Shown here: positions 27,004 through 36,110 of the stretch, piece after piece
Layout of the letters: each line of letters starts with the position of its first letter
Numbering within the stretch: position 1 is the stretch's first letter
DNA from: Rossellomorea sp. BNER
GTDB lineage: Bacteria; Bacillota; Bacilli; Bacillales; Bacillaceae_B
Assembly: GCA_024213275.1 (NCBI GenBank)
Contig: JANAVG010000006.1
Coordinates: 1 to 64,000 of the forward strand
DNA: 64,000 nt
Direction: 5' to 3'
Notes under the pieces: model-generated
What the model was told of the DNA's origin: nothing
What the model saw: the letters and a program-made list of their open reading frames with translations, nothing else
The model's database searches: none
Made by a program: the position numbers and the translations under genes

Positions 27004-30000
27004 CTAGAGCCCCTTGATAATATCTTCAAGTGTTCTTCCTTTCTTTTTATCAGATGGATCTTTAGATGTTGGGGTGTTAGGATTTTCCATGAGATAGTTC
27101 TTTTCTATGAATTTCATGTCAGAGCTATCTATTACCCCGTCAAAATTTATATCTCCATTCCGATTACTTGTTCCCCAATGCTTCTCTAGGTATAAGGCGT
27201 CTTCTATATCAATGACATTATCCTTATTAACATCGCCCGCAATAGCAGCTGAAAAATCAAGGAATTGTTGTTCGCCATAATCCTCTTCTCGTCCAATCGT
27301 AAACGTTTTTAAGACGGTGAAATGACCTGGAATATCTAACATGAAGGTCATTTTCTCTTGTTTAGATGGTAAACCTTTAATAAGGAATTGCGCATCATCA
27401 ATTACTTTGGCATCATATTCGTTACCATCTTTATCTATGGCTTTGATAGTCGCTCCTAAATTTGGATAGTCAATATGTGGTGTGAGCAACTTTCCAAAAC
27501 CATCTCGAAGGTACACCGCTTCTCCATTTATGTTTCCTTTCAATTCCGAGTAGTGGGACCATACTTTGATAGAAGGGGAAATCACTTCTGAAGATACGGT
27601 TGTTCCATCTGTTTTTGTTATTTTAAGGCCACTTGCATTTAATTTAAAATAGCTGCTATAAAAGTCTTCGTCTTTTACTTTTACCTCCACGTCTAGTAAA
27701 GAAAGCTTTTCGATGCTTTCAATTTCCCCATTTTTTGCTTTCAATGATATGAAAAGCCCTTTTTCCGTTTCTTTTTTCTCCAGTAATACGGTATCTTCTA
27801 CTTGTTCAGAAAGCTTTACATTGACCACTTCGATGTTTTCTTTGTCGAAGATATAGGAAAACTCTAATTTTTCCCATGCGTCATAATGGTGGGCACTACT
27901 GGTAAAGTGTACTGATTGACCCGATTTCATCTCATTTTGTTCCGACATCGTGGATAGGTACGGTGTCCCGGTTCTAATGAAGAAAAATTCTTTTTGAATG
28001 GAATTAACTCCAGCTCTGTCTTTCCCTGTTAAACTAACAGGCATGGTTTCCAAATAACTAGGGAAACTCCTTACATATTCAAAGCTTCCATCTGATTGAA
28101 CAGGAAGGGTTTGAGGAAATGAGTTATTATTCTTGTACAATACGTCATTATTTCCTTGGTTCACATCAATGCCTAAAGCTTTCGCCTCTTCTATTTGGAG
28201 ATCCTTTACTTTTCCCCTAATCTGAACAGAAGAATGTTCTGGATTTACTTCAATAATCCTTCCTTCAGTGTCAGTTTGGATCTCAGGCATTTCTTCATCA
28301 ATCACTACTGGCTTCTCAATAATGGTTTCTTCTTCATTGTCATTTGTAAAGACAAATTTTATTTTATAGGAACCAGGTGTCGCGACTATCGGTTCGTAGG
28401 CAAGGGGATGATCTGGGTCATTGGTGAACGGATAATAATTACCATCAAAATATCCGTACAACTTAATAGGCGTGTTTTCTGGTATATAAGCCCCATCCAG
28501 GTTCCCGATAAACCCGATTTCTTTTCCTGTAGTAACATCAACTAAGAATAAATCAACATTTCTCATATGCGAATGTAAGGAGAATTCACCACTCAAGCTT
28601 GGTTTGAATACATACCCATTTTCCCTTAATGTCGAAAGGGTGTTAGTGGATTGAACATAATCCACGCCTTGTTTCACTTTTCGTACCGCAAATGGAACTT
28701 GGTAAGTTTCGTTTTCATCTTTTGTATTGGTATACGTGACATACCCTTCATATGTCCCGTCTTCAGCTGATTTCGGCACTGTTAAAAATACGCTACTTTT
28801 TGCTTCTTTCTTTGCCTTAATACTAATGGTATCTGGGACTGAAAGGGTTACTCCATTTTTTCTTCCATCCTTTGAGCCTCTTATATCCACATTAAAGGAT
28901 ACATCAACTGAGAATGTCTTTTTTTCATCTGATAGGTTTTTAAGGATAACGGACCGGTGTTCGCGATGGTGGGTGCCGTCTTCAAAGAGAGTGCCAAAGC
29001 TGAGAGCTCCTGTTATGTCTTGTATCGTCTCTTTTTCCCCTTTTCTTATAGTGGTGGTTTCATCCATGATTTGAACTATGCCAGTTGATTTTACAGCCTC
29101 TAAAGCATCTACTCTACCTGCGCCCACTTCATAAACACTGTGATTAGTCTCTATAGGATCGGCAGTATTCATAAGGGCTGCCTTTAAATCTTCAGGACCG
29201 TATTTAGGATTTGCCTGAAGTAGTAACGCTGCAACCCCTGAAATCTGTGGAGTTGCCATGGACGTTCCAGAAAACTTATCGTATGCATACTCGTAAGATT
29301 TTTGTCCTCTATGGTAATTAGGGACAGTCGACAGGATAGAACCACCAGGGGCTATAATTTCTGGTTTAATATCATAAGTTACTCTAGACGGTCCTCGTGA
29401 ACTGAAATACGATAAAGTATCATCTTTTACGACTACTTTTTCTTTTATTTCTTTGAAAGTAAACGTTGCTTCTTCAGTCTGTAAAATCTTTTGAAAACCT
29501 TGTGCTTGTGTCCCTTCTAAAATAAAGCTTGGAATGAGGTTAACATCTTCTGGAAACATGTCGGCAATATAACCTGGATATGGACTATAGACAAAGACCG
29601 CTTTAGCTCCATGATCCTTCGCGATTGAAACTTTTTCATTAATCCGAAGAGATCCCGTTTTGACTAGAACGATTTTATCTCGAACATCAAGGTTATGATA
29701 ATCCTCTTCAAGACCGAGTCCAGCGTCGACAACTGGGTAAGTCTCTCCTTTTAGTGAACGTGGATTCATTCCCATGCCGGTGGTGTAATGCCTAATTTCT
29801 GTGGGCTGTTGACTACTTTCTGAATCGAAACTTCCCTCAAAGTTAGGATAACTCACTTCTGTATTCGTTGACCCCACTGTAATAGCAAGTGGGGATGTGG
29901 CAGGCGATCCCACCGAATACATACCAGACCCCATATTGCCCGCTGCCAACACCGACGTAACACCTGAAAGGACGGCATTATTAATTGCAACGGAAAGCGG

Positions 30001-31050
30001 GGAGAGTGGATCATTTAAATTGTTTCCAAGTGAGAGATTAATGATATCCATCTTATCTGTAATAGCTTGTTCTATCCCGGCGATGATGTCATCAGTCGTC
30101 CCTATTCCATAGGGACCTAGAACACGGTAAACATGTAAATCAACATCAGGTGCAACACCATTCATAGCATAAGAAGAATCATTTTCCCCTTGCCCGGCTA
30201 TGATTCCTGAAACATGGGTTCCATGAGAGGTATAGTAGGAGCCTGATCCTTGGAATTGAGGTTTCTTTGATTCCTGCCATTCTTTGTACGTCGTTTCCAT
30301 TGGATCTTCATCGTTATCAACGAAATCATAGCCCCCTTTGTACGCATCCTTCAGATCGGGATGGTTGTAATCAATTCCAGTATCCAACACGGCAACCTTT
30401 ATGCCTTCTCCTGTTATTCCTTGTTCATGAAGTTTATCAACTCCCATGGTCGTATGGGGGTGCTCCCCTGTATAGGTTCCTCCCTGGTTTTCTTCTGTTT
30501 CAAGTGGACGAACCAATTCAACCTTTTTATTCTCCCATACGTTTTTGACTACATTTGATTTCATAAGCTTCTTCACGTCAGATGCTGATAGAGTGAGAGC
30601 CACCCCGTTGTAAGATTCCTGATAGGCAGCGGTTACTTTCCCTTTTACCTTTAAAGAATCAAGATCTTTTTTAAAAGTCCTGTGTTCATTTTTTACTCTT
30701 TCTTTTGCTTCATTTATGGATAGTTTCTTCCCTTTTAGTTTCTCTAGTAATACCGCTGTATTAGGAGCATGTCCCTTAAACTCTACGATAACGGAAATCT
30801 CTTTATTACTAGAGAGATTCATAGATGAGGGAAGGTGAATCCCCCCTTTTCCTGTATTTGTCAATTCGTGAAGGGCTCTCCTCTGTTCAGGAGATAACAC
30901 ATTTAACACATTTTCAGCTGTAACTGCCGTCTTTGCCTGCACAGATCTAGAATACTGCATGGAAGGAATAAATCCCCCAAGTGCGACAACACCGGCAAGA
31001 ACTGGTATGGCCATTTTATTAGCCTTCCTTAAAGTCCATTTCTTCTTCAT
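27004..31050 (-). CDS. Second Vpr-like S8 serine protease with cohesin-like and dockerin domains
   Basis: This 1348-residue paralogue of the convergent neighbour has the same domain order: signal peptide (about 1-39), I9 propeptide (about 82-178), S8 domain with D223 (VLDTGID), H276 (SHGTHVSG) and S597 (GTSMATPQ), PA insert, Fn3-like part, beta domains, cohesin-like domain (about 1041-1160), CarboxypepD-like domain and type I dockerin (about 1271-1325; GDVNKDNVID and GDINFDGVID). Similarity to the neighbour is near-identical around the catalytic Asp and lower elsewhere, so the duplication is old. The ATG at 31050 has AAAGGAGGAG upstream. No cell-wall sorting signal is present. Confidence 0.9.
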   Translation of the reverse strand: MKKKWTLRKANKMAIPVLAGVVALGGFIPSMQYSRSVQAKTAVTAENVLNVLSPEQRRALHELTNTGKGGIHLPSSMNLSSNKEISVIVEFKGHAPNTAVLLEKLKGKKLSINEAKERVKNEHRTFKKDLDSLKVKGKVTAAYQESYNGVALTLSASDVKKLMKSNVVKNVWENKKVELVRPLETEENQGGTYTGEHPHTTMGVDKLHEQGITGEGIKVAVLDTGIDYNHPDLKDAYKGGYDFVDNDEDPMETTYKEWQESKKPQFQGSGSYYTSHGTHVSGIIAGQGENDSSYAMNGVAPDVDLHVYRVLGPYGIGTTDDIIAGIEQAITDKMDIINLSLGNNLNDPLSPLSVAINNAVLSGVTSVLAAGNMGSGMYSVGSPATSPLAITVGSTNTEVSYPNFEGSFDSESSQQPTEIRHYTTGMGMNPRSLKGETYPVVDAGLGLEEDYHNLDVRDKIVLVKTGSLRINEKVSIAKDHGAKAVFVYSPYPGYIADMFPEDVNLIPSFILEGTQAQGFQKILQTEEATFTFKEIKEKVVVKDDTLSYFSSRGPSRVTYDIKPEIIAPGGSILSTVPNYHRGQKSYEYAYDKFSGTSMATPQISGVAALLLQANPKYGPEDLKAALMNTADPIETNHSVYEVGAGRVDALEAVKSTGIVQIMDETTTIRKGEKETIQDITGALSFGTLFEDGTHHREHRSVILKNLSDEKKTFSVDVSFNVDIRGSKDGRKNGVTLSVPDTISIKAKKEAKSSVFLTVPKSAEDGTYEGYVTYTNTKDENETYQVPFAVRKVKQGVDYVQSTNTLSTLRENGYVFKPSLSGEFSLHSHMRNVDLFLVDVTTGKEIGFIGNLDGAYIPENTPIKLYGYFDGNYYPFTNDPDHPLAYEPIVATPGSYKIKFVFTNDNEEETIIEKPVVIDEEMPEIQTDTEGRIIEVNPEHSSVQIRGKVKDLQIEEAKALGIDVNQGNNDVLYKNNNSFPQTLPVQSDGSFEYVRSFPSYLETMPVSLTGKDRAGVNSIQKEFFFIRTGTPYLSTMSEQNEMKSGQSVHFTSSAHHYDAWEKLEFSYIFDKENIEVVNVKLSEQVEDTVLLEKKETEKGLFISLKAKNGEIESIEKLSLLDVEVKVKDEDFYSSYFKLNASGLKITKTDGTTVSSEVISPSIKVWSHYSELKGNINGEAVYLRDGFGKLLTPHIDYPNLGATIKAIDKDGNEYDAKVIDDAQFLIKGLPSKQEKMTFMLDIPGHFTVLKTFTIGREEDYGEQQFLDFSAAIAGDVNKDNVIDIEDALYLEKHWGTSNRNGDINFDGVIDSSDMKFIEKNYLMENPNTPTSKDPSDKKKGRTLEDIIKGL

Positions 31051-31458
31051 TTTTTCTCCTCCTTTTATCGTTTTTCGACTAAAATTTCACCCGCTCTTTT
31101 CTTTAACCGACTAGACAATTGTTAGAATCAACAAATACTGAACAACATTTAGGAATAACCATACGTATACAGAACTAAAAAGATAAATAATGACTTAAGT
31201 ATTGAGAGACGCAACAACCCTTTCGATTATTTTGAATATTCATATATATGTAATTAATAATAATAAACTTTTCCTTGAGAGACTATGGGGGTTTATAGTG
31301 AGCCTATTTGCCTATATCAATACTTGTGATATTTTCTGAATATTACAGAGTATGCCATTTGAAAGTAGATTTTAATTCAATAGACCTAATCCAGGTATAG
31401 TAAATTGGGGTTTTTTAATATAATTACGTGGGTTAAAATAAATTAAGGGGTGAGCGAG
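31051..31458. other. Divergent intergenic region of protease and RRNPP regulator genes
   Basis: This AT-rich region must hold the promoters of both divergent genes. I see no PlcR box, no convincing small peptide gene with a secretion signal, and no repeats. Confidence 0.5.
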
Positions 31459-32712
31459 ATGAAAAAGCAACAGGGGGAAATTATCAAATTTTACCGTGAA
31501 CTTAAAAATTTGACTCAAAAAGAATTAGGAGAAGGTGTCTGTTCAACCACCCATATTAGTAAGATTGAACGGGGCCTAACCGACGTTTCAATGGATATAA
31601 TAGAAACATTGACCGACCGACTTGGTATTGATATGAAATCAGAGTTTCATAACTACTCCGAATTAGAGACTAAACTAAAAAAATGGCATGATTCTATTAT
31701 CTTGAAGCTTGAGACAAGAATCGAATCCCTAAAGGAACAATTGAATGGAATTGCCCTTTTAAAATTACCAGAATTTTATCGCTCCTATACACTCATTCTT
31801 ACTAGATATTATTTGTCAAAAGGGGAAGAGAAACTAGCCAAATCCCTCATTAGAGAAATGGAATGTTGGGCAGGTCTTACTCCTTATGAAAAAAATATGC
31901 TATTACATATTAAGGGGATATACAATTTACAATATAAAAATGATGAACATAGCAAAACGATTTCCTTATTAAAAGAAATTGATTTAAACCACTATAATAA
32001 TCCTGAATATCATTATCATTTAGCTCTTGCCTATCATTCTATCAGATCCCGAGTTTTATCCTATTATCACGCCAGTAAGGCACTATTGTTTTTTACCGAA
32101 TCTCAAAGTTTGTCTAGAATGATTGAGACAGAAATGCTTATGCTCATTCAAGTCGAACAAGATGAATTTTATGACCCTAAGGATAACCAATATCAAAGGT
32201 TAATCTATATGGCCGAAAATTATGGCTTAGAGCATCTGCATTCTAAGCTTATTCATAATTATGGGTTTCATCAACTTCGGTATGGTCAATATGAGGAAGC
32301 TTGTAAATTCTATAGACAATCGATGGAGACAAAAGGTCCTCTAAGCCCTTATTATTTAGGATCATTGGAAGGGTATTTAGAGGCATTAACAAAACAAGGA
32401 AAAACGTCAAACGAAGAACTTCTCCAGCTTGCGGAACAGGGCATATCCCTTGCTGAAAAAAAACAGGACATAACCTATTCTCACTTCTTTCGTTTACATA
32501 GATATAAGCTCAAAGCTCAGGAAGATCAATACTTTCACTATCTGGAGACTGAGGCATATCCGTATTTTAAGGAAATGGGGTATGTCATTCTATCGGAACA
32601 TTATCAAATGAAATTGTTTGGTTATTATATGGAAAGGGGAGAGATGGAAAAAGCAAACAGTTATGCGAAGTCTATAGTGGGAAGGTTATATAAAGATGAT
32701 CAATTCGTATAA
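31459..32712 (+). CDS. RRNPP-type transcriptional regulator (NprR/PlcR-like HTH plus TPR)
   Basis: This is a 417-residue cytoplasmic regulator. An XRE-type helix-turn-helix fills residues about 5-60 (LTQKELGEGVCSTTHISKIE) and the rest is all-helical with TPR-like repeats (for example YGFHQLRYGQYEEACKFYRQ), the architecture of NprR, which is about 423 residues. Such proteins sense a secreted peptide imported by Opp. A GTG at 31450 could extend the frame, but AAGGGGTGA acts better as the ribosome binding site of the ATG at 31459. It sits divergently from a protease gene, which recalls NprR control of extracellular proteases; no cognate peptide gene was found downstream. Confidence 0.8.
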   Translation: MKKQQGEIIKFYRELKNLTQKELGEGVCSTTHISKIERGLTDVSMDIIETLTDRLGIDMKSEFHNYSELETKLKKWHDSIILKLETRIESLKEQLNGIALLKLPEFYRSYTLILTRYYLSKGEEKLAKSLIREMECWAGLTPYEKNMLLHIKGIYNLQYKNDEHSKTISLLKEIDLNHYNNPEYHYHLALAYHSIRSRVLSYYHASKALLFFTESQSLSRMIETEMLMLIQVEQDEFYDPKDNQYQRLIYMAENYGLEHLHSKLIHNYGFHQLRYGQYEEACKFYRQSMETKGPLSPYYLGSLEGYLEALTKQGKTSNEELLQLAEQGISLAEKKQDITYSHFFRLHRYKLKAQEDQYFHYLETEAYPYFKEMGYVILSEHYQMKLFGYYMERGEMEKANSYAKSIVGRLYKDDQFV

Positions 32713-32762
32713 TCTTTTTAGGCGAACCTTTTTTAGTCAACGCAAATTTTTAGCTCAAAATA

Positions 32763-32877
32763 GGGCTGTCCAAAACCTAAGGTGGCAGGAACCACAACTT
32801 CAAATATAGAAGGAACCCTCAAAACCTCTTCTATATGGACGTTCATAGTGGTTCCAGCCCCCATTTTGGATAGCCCC
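32763..32877. repeat. Dispersed palindromic element, copy 1 (probable bidirectional terminator)
   Basis: GGGCTGTCCAAAA at the left pairs with TTTTGGATAGCCCC at the right. Internal blocks GGCAGGAACCACAACTTC and ATAGTGGTTCC add inner pairing. It lies between two convergent genes. Related copies are at 40257, 55562 and 62358. Confidence 0.85.
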
Positions 32878-32890
32878 ATTTTCGATTCAT

Positions 32891-33151
32891 TTACACCCAA
32901 GTTTCCACTATTTTAGGATCATCCTGTGGTGACCTAGGAATGTGATTAAACTGGTCAGGAATCTCTTTTCTTATGGATTCAAGACTTGGTCTCATCAATA
33001 AATAATGTGTAGGTTTGTCTAAGTCAAATAAACGAGCAACATACATTTCTTTAAAATCTTCCGGGCTCGCATACACACAAATAAGAGGCATATCATAATC
33101 TTGTAAATCGATTTCCTCGAATGAGTTTATGATGGTATCTTGGTTGATCAT
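32891..33151 (-). CDS. Conserved small protein of unknown function
   Basis: This 86-residue soluble protein contains YDMPLICVYASPEDF, YVARLFDLDKPTHYLLMR and a C-terminal DDPKIVETWV. I recall similar short proteins in other bacilli, annotated as hypothetical, but no function. The frame could be extended upstream by five codons, but GAGGAGGG is spaced for the ATG at 33151, which is used. It converges with the RRNPP regulator gene across a palindromic terminator element. Confidence 0.7.
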   Translation of the reverse strand: MINQDTIINSFEEIDLQDYDMPLICVYASPEDFKEMYVARLFDLDKPTHYLLMRPSLESIRKEIPDQFNHIPRSPQDDPKIVETWV

Positions 33152-33276
33152 TGCAACCCTCCTCATCAATTATTAGATAATATAGAATTCTTACTTCTAC
33201 TATACAGTATTTTTATTGCATTTTCTTTTTGATTAAGGATGAAGTCGAAAAAATAATTATTTAGGGTTACCAAGCT

Positions 33277-33590
33277 TATGAGACATTCAGTCCTAAAATA
33301 TGAGTCCAAAAAGTGACTTTATGCTCTAAGCCATGTCATATAAGCGAAGTCAGTTCGATTATGAGCCGAAGTTAATAGTTTATGAGTCAGTCAGTTCTAT
33401 TTATGAGTCCAGAAAATGACTTTATGCTCTAAGCCGTGTCATATGAGCGAAGTCAGTCCGATTATGAGCCGAAGTTAATAGTTTATGAGTCATTCAGTTC
33501 TATTTATGAGTCCAGAAAATAACTTTATGCTTCAAGCCATGTCATATGAGCGAAGTCAGCCCGATGAACCGAATTATACACTTTATGGGG
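33277..33590. repeat. Word array 3: TATGAG keyword, five words per 103-bp unit
   Basis: TATGAG or a close variant starts words at 33277, 33299, 33320, 33339, 33360, 33381, 33402, 33423, 33442, 33463, 33484, 33505, 33526, 33545, about 33563 and 33584. Spacing is 21 bp except for a regular 19-bp step after each TATGCT word (18 and 22 bp occur at the edges). Five words form a higher-order unit of 103 bp, repeated almost three times with few changes (TATGAGTCC at 33299, 33402, 33505). Frames are broken by stops and by the 19-bp steps, so it is not coding. It fills much of the 671-bp gap between two small minus-strand genes. Confidence 0.92.
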
Positions 33591-33658
33591 GGAGGAATCA
33601 TAATTCTACCTTTTATGCTTCAAATACACATGTTTTACGAGATTAGCTTTTCCGCGAT

Positions 33659-33740
33659 GCTGTTCCATAACCACATTATTTGTTTAGATGTTTTGAGGTA
33701 AATCCGATAGATTTCAACTGACAATATGGTTTGGAACAGC
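33659..33740. repeat. Imperfect long inverted repeat
   Basis: GCTGTTCCATAACCA (33659-33673) is complementary, with one extra base, to TGGTTTGGAACAGC (33727-33740). It resembles the GGCTGTCC-type palindromic elements but is more degenerate. It lies downstream of the small minus-strand gene at 33823-33996. Confidence 0.55.
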
Positions 33741-33822
33741 TTTCTATATACAGCACATAATCTCTGTTTTATCCTCTCTTAAAATTCCGCTATGTTTCCT
33801 TTCTATAACATAAAAATCATCC

Positions 33823-33996
33823 CTATATAATAGGATACGTTTGCTCATATTGTGGATGACAGTAAAAGGGCGGTCTAGGTCCTATTTTCGGGACTTTAAA
33901 AGTATAAGAGTTAGAATCATACAGCAATTCTTCTTTTTCATCACTATGATCCGTTAGTAATAACTTCACCTCTGGATTATATATAAAGTAGTCCAT
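33823..33996 (-). CDS. Small protein of unknown function
   Basis: This 57-residue protein starts MDYFIYNPEVKLLLTD and ends PPFYCHPQYEQTYPII. The start was chosen because TAGGAGGG lies 8 bp upstream of the ATG at 33996; the longer frame has no such signal. There is no signal peptide or membrane segment. I do not recognise a family. Good ribosome binding site and biased composition suggest a real gene. Confidence 0.55.
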   Translation of the reverse strand: MDYFIYNPEVKLLLTDHSDEKEELLYDSNSYTFKVPKIGPRPPFYCHPQYEQTYPII

Positions 33997-34155
33997 AACG
34001 AACCCTCCTAAATAAGTACCTTCCTTCCACACTATTCAATGAACTATATGAATGAGCCGGTACAATTTAATCCAGGCAAAAATGATAAAAGCCAAGCACT
34101 AAATCGCCCATGTAACATAGAGTAACCCGACTTATGTTTTTTTAGGAGGGTAACC

Positions 34156-35091
34156 ATGACAAAGGAAGAGAATCATCAAAAGAAAACAACTAATCGAGAC
34201 TATCCTATGTATCCGAATTATGGAAACATTACCCGCTACCAAGAAATTCCGATCACTGTACCAGAACAACGCCAGCTTCGGCAGCCTGGTGTTGAAAAGT
34301 GGATGGTTCCAAGACCAATCATTGAAAACCCGAATTATAAAGGAAGCGGAAAACTAACAGGAAAGGTTGCCCTTATTACTGGTGGTGACAGTGGGATTGG
34401 GGCAGCAGCAGCCATTGCATTTGCTAAAGAAGGGGCTGATGTTGCCATTTCTTATTTAGATGAGCATGAAGATGCGGAACGAACAAAAACAAGAATTGAA
34501 GAACTTGGTCAGAGATGTATTCTGATGCCAGGTGACCTAAGAATAAAACAGCAATGTATAGATATCGTGGAAGAGACCATCCAAACATTTGGGCAACTCG
34601 ATATTCTATGCAACCATGTCGGCATTCAGTTTCAGCAATTAAGTCTACTAGATATTTCCGATGAGCAATTTGATGCTACCTTTAAAGTGAATATCTATTC
34701 TCATTTCTACACCACCCGAGCAGCACTCCCCTACTTAAAAGCGGGAAGTTCCATCATTAATACATCTTCCGTAGTGACTTTTGATGGCAATAAGCAATTA
34801 ATTGATTATACTGCGACAAAAGGGGCGATTATAGGTTTCACCCGTGCGCTGGCAAATAACTTAATTGACAAAGGGATTCGGGTTAACGCCGTTGCTCCAG
34901 GCCGGGTATGGACCCCTTTAATCCCTTCAAGCTTCTCAGCAGACGAGGTTACCCTAGCTGGTAATCCAATGGAGCGTCAGGGCCAGCCATTTGAACTTGC
35001 CCCTACCTATGTTTATCTTGCATCAGATGATTCTCGTTTTGTAACCGGCCAAACCCTTCATGTTAATGGTGGACAATGGACGTCTTCCTAG
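34156..35091 (+). CDS. SDR family oxidoreductase (YhxC/YhdF-like)
   Basis: This 311-residue short-chain dehydrogenase belongs to the subgroup with a 50- to 70-residue N-terminal extension ([20 protein letters not shown]). The Rossmann loop TGGDSGIG lies at about 74-81, then GDLR, CNHVGIQ (in place of the usual NNAG), NTSSV with the catalytic Ser, and YTATKGA with Tyr and Lys. Relatives are B. subtilis YhxC, YhdF and the stress protein YdaD. The substrate is unknown. An AGGAGGG site precedes the ATG and the gene seems monocistronic. Confidence 0.9.
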   Translation: MTKEENHQKKTTNRDYPMYPNYGNITRYQEIPITVPEQRQLRQPGVEKWMVPRPIIENPNYKGSGKLTGKVALITGGDSGIGAAAAIAFAKEGADVAISYLDEHEDAERTKTRIEELGQRCILMPGDLRIKQQCIDIVEETIQTFGQLDILCNHVGIQFQQLSLLDISDEQFDATFKVNIYSHFYTTRAALPYLKAGSSIINTSSVVTFDGNKQLIDYTATKGAIIGFTRALANNLIDKGIRVNAVAPGRVWTPLIPSSFSADEVTLAGNPMERQGQPFELAPTYVYLASDDSRFVTGQTLHVNGGQWTSS

Positions 35092-35477
35092 TATAAGTAG
35101 CAACTTTTTCTAATTAAAAGAATGTCGATTTACTCATCTTAAAAATTAATAACCAAAAAAACATGTGTGACTTTGCTATTTCAGTATTTTTCACCTGTTT
35201 GATGAACTTTGGGAGAGAAAATACTTTGTATAATAATCAAAGCAATGTAGAAAGATATAAATATTTTCCTTCTGAAGTTACTAATACATATATCAATGAA
35301 CCTAAGATTTCATTTTAATTTTCTGACCTATTAATAAAATTTGTAAAATAATAAACCCTTTTTATGTTAAGTTTTTGTAAATTTTTTATATTAACACTAT
35401 GTGAATTCGACAAATTACGCTATTATTATTTTTGCTTGAATTAATTTTATTTCATGAAATTAGCGGAGGTAGGGAAT
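35092..35477. other. AT-rich intergenic region upstream of ykaA-pit
   Basis: This very AT-rich 386-bp stretch separates the SDR gene from ykaA. It must contain the ykaA promoter; I see no clear terminator hairpin, repeat or small ORF with a ribosome binding site. Confidence 0.4.
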
Positions 35478-36095
35478 ATGGTTTTCAAAAAAAAGGACAA
35501 GTTTGCTGTTCATTTAAGTAATATTTCTTCAAATTTAAAAGAAAGTGCTGATTATTTTGCTGACTATAAGCTAGCTAATGCCAGTGACTTAAAAATCTTT
35601 GCTGAGAAAATGAAGGATTATGAAACGAAGGGGGACTCATACGTTCATGATGTAATTAAGGATTTAAATAATGCTTTTATTACTCCTATTGAACGTGAGG
35701 ATATTTTATCACTAGCGATGAGTATGGACGATGTACTAGATGGGTTAGACCATACGGCAGCATTATTTGAAATGTACTCCATTACGAATGCTGATGAGTA
35801 CATGCTTAAGTTTGTTGATGCTATTCGTCAATGCGCAATTGAAATCGAAAAAGCAGTAGAATTGCTATCCACAAAGAAATTGCTTAAATTGAGAGACCAT
35901 TCTATAAAGATTAAGGACTATGAATCGAAATGTGACGGGGTTCTGCGTCAAGCGATCAAACATTTATTTCATGTTGAAAAGGATCCGATTCGAATCATTC
36001 AATATAAAGAAATTTATGAAGAGCTTGAGGAAATCGCTGACTACTGTCAGAACGTAGCAAACACATTTGAAACGATTATTATGAAGAACGCATAA
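35478..36095 (+). CDS. ykaA: DUF47/PhoU-like protein YkaA
   Basis: This 205-residue all-helical protein belongs to the DUF47 family (PhoU-like), containing paired helical motifs with acidic metal-binding patches (MKDYETKGDSYVHDVIKDLN and IKDYESKCDGVLRQAIKHLF). These proteins accompany and probably regulate Pit phosphate transporters. The frame is open eight codons further upstream, but GGAGGTAGGG is spaced for the ATG at 35478. It precedes pit by 15 bp, as ykaA-pit (ykaB) in B. subtilis. Confidence 0.9.
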   Translation: MVFKKKDKFAVHLSNISSNLKESADYFADYKLANASDLKIFAEKMKDYETKGDSYVHDVIKDLNNAFITPIEREDILSLAMSMDDVLDGLDHTAALFEMYSITNADEYMLKFVDAIRQCAIEIEKAVELLSTKKLLKLRDHSIKIKDYESKCDGVLRQAIKHLFHVEKDPIRIIQYKEIYEELEEIADYCQNVANTFETIIMKNA

Positions 36096-36110
36096 GGAGA
36101 ATTTTAATTA

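Noticed and set aside
31051..31458. Signal peptide gene for the RRNPP regulator
   Set aside because: Only very short frames such as one starting near 31287 are present; none has a ribosome binding site plus an export signal.
33277..33590. CRISPR array
   Set aside because: The constant part is only 4-8 nt, the period is about 21 bp and no cas gene lies in the window. CRISPR repeats are 23 nt or more with spacers of similar length.
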